From the NCBI RefSeq assembly GCF_000002235.5, contig NW_022145606.1:20201480-20265479 (forward strand): a stretch of DNA of 64,000 nucleotides, written 5' to 3'. Source of the DNA: Strongylocentrotus purpuratus (taxonomy: Eukaryota; Echinodermata; Echinoidea; Camarodonta; Strongylocentrotidae). Shown here one piece after another: positions 57,901 through 64,000 of the stretch (its first letter is position 1; each line of letters begins with the position of its first letter). The notes under the pieces were generated by a model. It saw only the letters and a program-made list of their open reading frames with translations, was not told where the DNA came from and did no database searches. A program made the position numbers and the translations under genes.

Positions 57901-59007
57901 AGCCCAATCGTCAGGAATCTATGGCTCTTATGGACTCAGCTTGAATTAATTGACGGTGTTTTATACAAACGGCATGTCACTAATCATAAATTAACTACTA
58001 CTAGACAACTCGTCGTCCCATTCATACTGCGTGATCAGATCTTGGAGTCTAATCACAAGTCTGTGCTATCAGGGCATCTCGGGGTTAAAAAAACTTTCAG
58101 TAGAATCCAACGATTTTACTGGTTAAATATGAGAGAATCTGTAAAACTTTATATTGGTAATTGTGTAACATGTGGTGCCCGCAAGCGTCCGACATCAAAA
58201 CCAAAGGGGCCTCTTGGTAAATATAACTCGGGATTTCCTATGGATCGTGTCGCTCTCGATATCATGGGTCCATTTCCCATCAGTAACCAAGGTAACCGTT
58301 ATGTTTTGGTAGTGGGAGATGTATTTACCAAATGGATCGAGGCCTATGGGATTCCTGATCAAACAGCTCGTACTGTCGCCAACATCGTGGTGAATGAATT
58401 TATCGCTAGATGGGGCATACCGTTGGAAATACATTCAGACCAAGGCAAAACATTTGAATCACAACTTTTCCAGCACGTTTGCCAGCTACTGGAAATAACG
58501 AAAACAAGGACTACACCATACCACCCGTCATCCAACGGTATGATTGAACGATTTAATCAAACACTTGTTAATATGATGTCTGCTTATGTTGACAAAAAGC
58601 AGGAGAACTGGGACTTAAATTTGTCGCTCTTGACATCAGCCTATCGAAGCACTATTCATGAGACTACTGGATTTTCACCAAATTTTCTCATGTTAGGGCG
58701 TGAGGTTAGAACCCCAATTGAAATAGCACTTGGTGTAGACAAGCCCGACATCAATGACCAGGACTATCATGAATACGCCGCCAACATCGTCTCAACGATG
58801 AAGGAAGCATACAACTTAACCCGTGAGCATCTGGCCTCACAAACTCAGAGACAGAAGAGAGATTATGATGCGAGACTATCAGTAAACACCTACAGACCAG
58901 GGGATTTAGTCTACTATTTAGACACAACTAGAAAGAAGGGACTTTCCCCAAAACTGAAGTCTGCTTTCTGGGTTGGTCCATGTGTGGTGACCAGAAAAAA
59001 TGAGTGA
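54922..59007 (+). CDS. pol: Ty3/Gypsy Pol (protease, RT, RNase H, integrase)
   Basis: Entered by -1 frameshifting. Although the frame is open from 54775, the part before 54922 overlaps gag. In order: protease with LLVDSGAAVTVMS (about 55060); reverse transcriptase with SAWSSPLVYVKKRDGTTRPC, FSTLDLQSGYWQIDI and catalytic YLDD (56398-56409); RNase H with ILDADASSSGIGAVL (about 56832); integrase zinc-binding H-H-C-C (HLGVKKTFSRIQRFYW to CVTCGARK, about 58075-58175); and integrase core with ALDIMGPFP, HSDQGKTF and MIERFNQ. A hydrophobic stretch near 57460-57550 (IVTMILVVVVFVVKMF) lies in the RNase H-integrase linker and is unusual. The frame ends early at 59007 after an A-run (58993-58998), and the expected C-terminal tail follows in another frame. 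Confidence 0.93.
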   Translation, partial: LNRADLIDQVEAGHGVKSGPRIIRIDESNGLTAYITGNVNGASCKLLVDSGAAVTVMSIKLYEQMPTETRPKLIPLSDHVQLQSADKGILNVHGIIGATVNVGSKDFEWNAFIADISDEGLIGFDFMHHFNCTLEARRGLHIGNILIPIELQDCNSIRSAVYVKYDVVVPPRCEFIVPGKIDNCDIDSQACAIIEQTAHEWNIKNLHVAGCLIDVTRNDIDIPVRVVNTSSEEINLHAGMRIGSMELISDVCDMCNNDVVKSSNPSIRTVKADSSKEVSQKSWPDDLQTLYQKSCEGLDPHTRDQLFALLDKHSSTIASSSTDIGRTSIVQHSIDTGDAAPIKQRPRRPPRAFIDEEEKIIETQLQMGIIRESTSAWSSPLVYVKKRDGTTRPCVDYRKLNDVTRKDAYPLPRIEDCLDCLGGAQIFSTLDLQSGYWQIDIKEEDRHKTAFSTRTGHYEYVTMPFGLCNAPGTFERAMELIMKGLQWRTLILYLDDIIVMSSTIGEHINRLDEVLGRLGQAGLKLKPSKCHLFQTEVSYLGHVVSAAGIRPDPGKVEQVRNWPTPTSISDVRSFLGLCSYYRRFIRGFSTIAAPLNRLLEKSSKFEWNDDCKSALEQLKNVLVSDNVMAYPDDHGMFILDADASSSGIGAVLSQIQWDDVTQREVERPVAFASRTLTKTQRRYCTTRRELLAIVSFVRHFRHYLLGRKFLVRTDHSSLRWIMSFREPTDQLARWIEILSQFDFDIEHRAGRNHGNADAMSRIPCDPESCDCYDKESIIEQLPCGGCTTCVKRHKAWSQFFDEDDDVVPVTHMRVQQTRLKSVSDYSDQTPPLKPEDSSHSSRLSNIVTMILVVVVFVVKMFCRLPRIVLDFILYIVVLELRGLRYVRDGFDVMKRGNWPSPLRVSVVRNASTSRLKSRTKHSSVNDRASDNLPCASDTGAIAGGNSGQREVLRDNFDRETLLTMQRDDPDVGIIYKWISESPERPNRALVHDKSPIVRNLWLLWTQLELIDGVLYKRHVTNHKLTTTRQLVVPFILRDQILESNHKSVLSGHLGVKKTFSRIQRFYWLNMRESVKLYIGNCVTCGARKRPTSKPKGPLGKYNSGFPMDRVALDIMGPFPISNQGNRYVLVVGDVFTKWIEAYGIPDQTARTVANIVVNEFIARWGIPLEIHSDQGKTFESQLFQHVCQLLEITKTRTTPYHPSSNGMIERFNQTLVNMMSAYVDKKQENWDLNLSLLTSAYRSTIHETTGFSPNFLMLGREVRTPIEIALGVDKPDINDQDYHEYAANIVSTMKEAYNLTREHLASQTQRQKRDYDARLSVNTYRPGDLVYYLDTTRKKGLSPKLKSAFWVGPCVVTRKNE

Positions 59008-59248
59008 CTTAGTGTTTGAGATTAAAGCGCAACAACAGGGAAAAGTCAAAGTCCTCCATCATGATCGTCTTAAACCCTTCAAATCTAATGACATTCCACA
59101 ATGGGTAAAGGAACTATCTAAGAAAGTTCGTAATAATGTTTCTTTTTCTAATACTTGTACTACTGGTACCCAGACTAGCCAGAAAGACACCTTCTCCCCT
59201 CGCCGCTCTTCGCGAAGATCTATAGCCCCTGACAGATTTGTATACTAA
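59000..59248 (+). pseudogene. Displaced C-terminal tail of Pol
   Basis: Directly overlapping the end of pol but in the next frame: DLVFEIKAQQQGKVKVLHHD and RLKPF, the usual integrase C-terminal ending, then a basic tail RRSSRRSIAPDRFVY. A one-base length change in the A-run at about 58993-58998 explains the split. It may be a real mutation or a homopolymer sequencing error. Confidence 0.75.
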
Positions 59249-60651
59249 ATTACCATAGATGACATACTCCAGGCATGAACTTGTTGATTCCGTCTAAATG
59301 CCTTGTGAAATGGTGTGCTGGCCTCCACGATAAATAACCTTTCCCAGACTATATTTCTTTTGGCAGACATTGAGTGCCTTAACTTATATCGGAGGACTTG
59401 TTTAGGACGAACTGTCAGTTTTATATTTAATGGAACTATGAGAGCTCCATAATGATTACCATGCGTACTTTCTATAATTATTTGGATCTAATTATTTTGT
59501 CTCTTCAATAATTGTTCGTACATTGCCATTGCCTGTTTTCTACTGTACTTTCCGTTTCTCTATCTAACCTCCCTACCTCTCTCTCTGTGCCTATCTCTCT
59601 GTCTTTTTCTCTTATCATCTATTTGAGAATTATGTGACTGGGTGGAGTTATTGCCACTGTGTTTACTCTTAGTACTCTTTCAGATGTTATGCTATTTTCA
59701 ATGTTTTACACCATTTGCTATTTAATTTCTGCCACATTACATAGGGTGTGCCCTAACTTTTGTATCTACTTGCGGGAAAATGTACTACTCGAAGTTTTCG
59801 GTATGTTTTAAGTTCCTTCACATTATCATGAAATTATACTGCTTGTCGCAAATTCGCTGTTCTTACCTTTCTTAATTGGTTACATCCTGCTACAATGTTT
59901 TTGTTTTGTTGCGCCATATAGCGCACGATGTACTCATTTATTTTTTATGTATGCATTTTTAATAGTCAGATTAGGTCAGATAGTATTTTGTATCTTCGTT
60001 TATCTTTAATTCATTATACATGTGTACCTGCAACTGTTAATATATGAGTAAAGGTCACATTCCTTTGTTTTGTAAGTCTTCTCTTTTTTTGGGGGTAATG
60101 TATATACATCTTCTTAGAGGCTCAGGCCATTGGCTTAATTATTTTGCCTGTTTCTTCCATGCAATCTTTGCATTGTTATACGGTAGGGAACAAACTTGAA
60201 CTTGTTGGTTGTGTACATAAGGCTCCTTTTGACAAACAACGCTCCCTCTCCTTTCCTGATTCTTTCTCTCTCTCTCTCTCTCTCCCTCTATCGCTTTCTC
60301 TCTTGTCTCTTTCGCTGTCATCACCTTGCCTTCTCTTCTCTCTCCATTCCTATAGTCTCTCTTTGGTTTCCTTTCCCCATAACTTGTTTGTTGTACTATA
60401 GATGTTAAGTTATGCTTTTGTATCATTGCGTCTGTTGTGAGAGTTCGACTTTAAGGACATTTGTATTTATCCTACATTTTACTATACCGGTGCATGTTGC
60501 GCATTCGTTTTTCGATATTTGCTTTATTTATCATAATTTTACTGTTGCTTTTGCTTTTCTTTCCTATCCCTTTCTTATCCTTCTCTTCTGTTCTTCTTGC
60601 TATTTTTCCTTCATTCTCCTTTTCATCGCTGGGGACAGCGATATCTTCCGT
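59249..60651 (+). other. Non-coding 3' region of the Ty3/Gypsy element
   Basis: 1.4 kb between pol and the 3' LTR with no envelope-like gene: no signal peptide plus transmembrane reading frame of useful length. Contains (TC)n at about 60262-60300. Its length is unusual for an element without a third gene. Confidence 0.7.
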
Positions 60652-60664
60652 AGGGGGAGGATAG
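60652..60664 (+). promoter_or_regulatory. Polypurine tract
   Basis: AGGGGGAGGATAG ends exactly at the first base of the 3' LTR, the expected plus-strand primer site. Confidence 0.85.
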
Positions 60665-61667
60665 TGTCACGCAGTTTGGTTAAGATATTTGATGTAATAT
60701 TATGTATATATTTTATTCCATGCTTTAGTCTACTTTACAACTATCCATGATTATTGTACCAGTCTATGTTAAGGATGTCTTGCTATAATAACGCTATTAC
60801 AAATCCAGCCAGCTCGATCCCAATTGCTTTGCATACAGCGGAGTTCTATTCTCTCCTCACTTTGACCTTGCATTCACTTTCAGAACTTTCATTCTCTCCC
60901 TTCTCACTTTGACTTTGCCTGACTTTCAGAACTTTCACTCTGTCCCTTCTCACTTGACTTTGCCTGACTTTCAGAGCTCTCGCTCTTTCCCTTAATTCTC
61001 TCTTGTTTGCCCGAAACTCTCATTTCAACCTTGCACTGTCCTTCAGCCCTTTCAGCTTGCTTCTTGTCTTGACTTTCTCCTGTCCTTGTATCCTCTCTCT
61101 CAATATGACTTTGAGCTCTCTATTTATGTGCTCAATGACGCCCTTCTCCCTAAATACTCCGCAGCGCGATACTTGTGACCTACATGACTGGTCTTTCTCC
61201 ATCTCTCTCGAAGGGTATATAAGACAGACTGCATTCGTATCTTAGGCAGTTAGGAGCGAAGAATCTGTCAGTGAAGAGTGAAACTAGTGAGCTGTCGAGA
61301 GTTAATTGTGTCAGTTAGTGTGACAAGCCTGTCATCACAGTGTTTGAAGCGAGAGTACTTTACGAATGGGATAGAGAGCCAACCAGTTCAGAAATGGTCT
61401 CCAGTCATGTTAGTCTATCTTTTTAGCCTGTTCTAACGCCTGCTGCATTATTTTGCCTCTCTGATTCGCAAGACATTCTCTTTTATCCATCCTTGTAAAT
61501 GTGTTTGGGTTTGCTGTAATAAACTCTTCAACTGTAATTCCTGCCTCTCGAGTGTTTATTCTCCCCGAATCTCGGCCATCCCTAACAACTAACCTTCAAC
61601 ATACAACGGGGCTATATTTTGGGACTTTTACTTCCTATATTGTCGAACAATATAAGTCGCCGTTACA
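60665..61667 (+). repeat. 3' LTR, 1003 bp
   Basis: By eye identical to the 5' LTR apart from one deleted T near 60953 and a 4-bp gain (AATT-type) near 60995, which accounts exactly for 1000 against 1003 bp. Very low divergence implies a recent insertion. Confidence 0.95.
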
Positions 61668-62404
61668 GTATTATACATACATTATTAGCTATCAAGAGAC
61701 CGTTTATATTACACAGTCATGAAAATAGCTATCACATAGAGTACCACAGTATGACTTCATACTGGCCACGTTGTCAGGTTCAAAGCAATTTGTGCTCAAC
61801 AGTGGTGTGGTGATCAGACCAGTCCCAACCACTGAATGTTCCCTATCCCAGCAGGAAGCCTGGATGATTTCACGGTGAACCTCATACGCAGGCCCTGACT
61901 GTTGTTTAGAACAAGTATAAACCAATACGACGAGCAAATATGATGTTAGCACTTCGGTACTCTGTCTTGTGTACTACTGGATACCATGGAAATCTATTGA
62001 GAGTTTGCTAGAAGATGATTATAACAAAGGCAATGTGTGAATGTGTGCCCTGTCAGTTCAGTTTTGGAACATTTGATAAGACATTAATCAGTTTGACATA
62101 ACCACATTAAGGGGAAATTGCAGTTGATATTGTGTTGTTAAGTCATCATTAAAGTTTCCGTTGGTTATGAACATATTTTAATGTCTATAAACAATTTTCT
62201 TTATGCTTCAAACGTGTCTTCTAAATTTAAATGGTTATCTTTGTCAGTTTCATGAGAGATATCAAAATTAGAGGTAATCGGAAGGAAAATTAGATGAAGA
62301 AAAGGTTTAAAGTGATGGGTTTGTTACAATATTTTAAGAGGGGTAGGGGCATTGACCGGGATAGTGGGTAATAGTTGACAGGAGAGAGGGTGATAGTAGG
62401 GAAC

Positions 62405-62530
62405 ATGAGAGAGAGAGAGGAGGAGGAGGAGAGAAGTGAGTATTAGAGAGAGAGAGAGAGAGAGAGAGACCGAGACAGAGAGACAGAGATAGAAAGAGAG
62501 ACAGAGGTGGTAAGGAAGAGAGAGACACGG
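62405..62530. repeat. (GA)n block, copy 2
   Basis: Counterpart of the 41998-42150 tract in copy 1 of the segmental duplication. Confidence 0.9.
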
Positions 62531-62774
62531 AAACCTTCTTGCTATAACGAATCATGAGAAATACATTCATGAACATTTTTTTCTGAATGGCATGTTCCCT
62601 AAGTCCATGTTGCGCCCCCCCCCCCTCATTTCACTGGTACTCCCTCATTGGCTGGATCCATGCTACAACATTGTACCTATCTTTAAATGTTCTCATTATG
62701 ATTATCTATAATCATTTCTCTTAACTCCCCCGTCCCTTCTGTCTCTCTCAGATACAAACACTCATTTTCCTCCC

Positions 62775-62990
62775 TTCTCTCTTTCCTTCATTATCCCCTC
62801 TCTTGTCTGTTTTGTCCTCTCTTTCTCTCTCTTTCCCATTCCCTCTTTGTCTCGCTATCCTCTTTTCTCACTCTTACCTTCTCTCTTTCCTTCATTATCC
62901 CCTCTCTTGTCTGTTTTGTCCTCTCTTTCTCTCTCTTTTCCACTCCCTCTTTCTGTCGCTATCCCATTTTTTCACTCTTACCTCCTTTCT
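62775..62990. repeat. 104-bp CT-rich tandem pair
   Basis: CTTTCCTTCATTATCCCCTC occurs at 62781 and 62885, with the following sequence repeated. The overlapping open frames (up to 144 codons) come from CT-rich DNA and lack features. Confidence 0.8.
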
Positions 62991-63896
62991 TTCCGTCTTT
63001 GTCTCCCCTCTCTATTTACTTCTTCATCCCCGATTTACCTTATCCTTTCACCCTTTATTTCCATATTTCACACTATCTACATCTTTTATTTCTGCCTTAT
63101 CGTCTCTCTTACTATTTCCCTCCTCCTCCCCTACTTAATTACACTGTTTTCCTCAACCCACCCCCTCTCAATTATATTTTTTGCACAAAAAAAGAGTGAA
63201 AGTTTCAGATTATGTTATGCATATTTGATATATTCCAATGTTTATACAGAATACTTTCATAATACATATGTTTATACATGATCATGCTGCAAAACATTAC
63301 ACTTTGTCTCGCACCACAACAGTGTATGAAGCACTATCGATTATACAGAAATGTACTGCTACTTTCAATAAAGTATTGTCTGCAAAATCAGGGGGCGGCC
63401 CCGATATTGTATTAATTGCAGGAGGGGTTCAATTCCTCCAAAATCTACGGGGAAAAATGTAAGAACAAACTATATGGCAAATATAGGGGATCATTCATCC
63501 AAAACTTTATGATTTATATGAAGCATACAAAAATGGCACACAAAAAAAGGAGAGTTCCAGCGCCTAGTTTGCCCCCTGGAACCACCCCTGCAGATTGTGC
63601 CAGGAACACATATTGCTCCTCTTCCCATGAATATTCATGAGGGAAACGCTGCTTCAACTTACATAAATATATTATGTACTTTTCATACATTCTCCATATT
63701 CATTAAGAAATATGTTCATGTGTTTCAAACAAGCTGTTTTGCATATCGATTTTACAATAACTCATGAAAGAAAGAGATCATATTATAAGGTTACATGTAT
63801 GCAATATTTTGCATCAGTTTGAAATAGATTTAATTCAAAATTTGGTATTAAGTTTGAATTTCCCTTTAGATTCAACCACATCTAAACAAGCCTTAA
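62991..63896. other. Non-coding stretch
   Basis: CT-rich DNA passes into AT-rich DNA. CAGGGGGCGGCC at 63389 and GGAACCACCCCTG ending 63591 could be ends of a small element, but no target duplication supports it. No gene seen. Confidence 0.5.
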
Positions 63897-63983
63897 AGGC
63901 ACACTGTCCTACTTGTAGCTACTTGCTCCCTCTATATAGAAAACTTCCCCAATCGGTGCCTGCTGAAGTAGTAAAGCCTACCT
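63897..63983 (+). mobile_element. TTAA MITE (family 2), short copy
   Basis: TTAA at 63893-63896 and 63984-63987 bracket 87 bp starting AGGCACACTGTCCTACTTG. It shares the CTATATAGAAAACTTCCCCA block with 42953-43138 but lacks the second half, so it is an internally deleted copy. Confidence 0.6.
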
Positions 63984-64000
63984 TTAAGAGATAAAATAAT

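Larger units (their letters stand above)
52689..61667 (+). mobile_element. Young Ty3/Gypsy LTR retrotransposon, 8979 bp
   Basis: LTRs, primer site, gag, frameshift signal, pol, polypurine tract and a 4-bp target duplication are all present and ordered. It interrupts copy 2 of the segmental duplication between ACATAGTAT and TATACATACATT. The only visible defect is the split pol C terminus. Confidence 0.95.
49970..62690. repeat. Segmental duplication, copy 2
   Basis: Direct copy of 35142-42235, interrupted by the Ty3/Gypsy element (52689-61667) and lacking the three insertions found in copy 1. It is internally repetitive: a core like GTACATAGCTGCATAATACC followed by AGTATTTGTAAGATTCAAC recurs about every 250-330 bp between 50650 and 52270. 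The pre-insertion sequence for the 931-bp palindrome is at about 52235-52247. Confidence 0.85.

Noticed and set aside
63389..63591. Small CAGG-ended element
   Set aside because: Ends are only loosely inverted and no target duplication flanks them.
1..64000. CRISPR arrays or bacterial operons
   Set aside because: Repeats have no spacer structure of that kind, and genes show introns, LTR elements and LINEs: the sequence is eukaryotic.

Overview
This is a low-GC eukaryotic window, most likely from a marine deuterostome and probably an echinoderm of sea-urchin type. The reasons are an intronless B-box/coiled-coil/propeller gene of the kind multiplied in echinoderms, DNA-transposon families with TTAA and TA target sites, tRNA-derived SINEs, many poly-C/poly-G and CT/GA tracts, and a repeat carrying a histone-type stem-loop followed by CAAGAAAGA, the form of U7-binding element known from sea-urchin histone genes. 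The organism is an inference. There is little host coding sequence: one intact intronless gene (47045-48925), one well-supported terminal exon (6910-7100, minus), one likely first coding exon of a small secreted peptide (21290-21437, minus), and a few weak exon candidates. Most of the rest is mobile elements at different stages of decay.

Layout. 0-5 kb: small MITEs, a 43-bp minisatellite and CT-rich DNA. 5-9.4 kb: a host terminal exon and an eroded Ty3/Gypsy pol fragment with an internal 244-bp tandem duplication. 9.7-13.2 kb: a terminal-inverted-repeat (TIR) element with an eroded spliced gene. 13.6-17.6 kb: an L1/Tx1-like LINE on the minus strand between 15-bp target-site duplications. 18.3-22.4 kb: simple repeats, poly-C tracts and the secreted-peptide exon. 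22.68-29.64 kb: a 7-kb CACTG-TIR element carrying a broken PIN-like gene, itself interrupted by an RTE-type LINE that contains further insertions. 29.8-35.1 kb: TTAA MITE arms and a three-copy tandem unit split by SINEs and a hAT-type MITE. 35.14-42.2 kb and 49.97-62.7 kb: two direct copies of a diverged 3.4-3.7 kb duplication. The first copy received a hammerhead-bearing retroelement, a 931-bp palindrome and a 2.5-kb TTAA element. The second received a young Ty3/Gypsy retrotransposon (52689-61667). The B-box gene lies between the copies.

The duplicated segments show several insertions directly. The empty site for the palindrome lies in the second duplication copy, the empty site for the hAT MITE lies in a tandem unit, and the pre-insertion sequence of the 7-kb CACTG element lies at 44.6 kb. 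Element ends and target-site duplications there rest on comparisons within this window rather than on database recall.

The most interesting items are the CACTG-TIR element with its PIN-like gene, and a 259-bp retroelement that starts with a small hammerhead-like ribozyme and then carries histone mRNA 3'-end signals on the same strand. Next come a textbook GGGAAAC frameshift site with a downstream hairpin in the Ty3/Gypsy element, and the Sola-like element whose exon phases still join.
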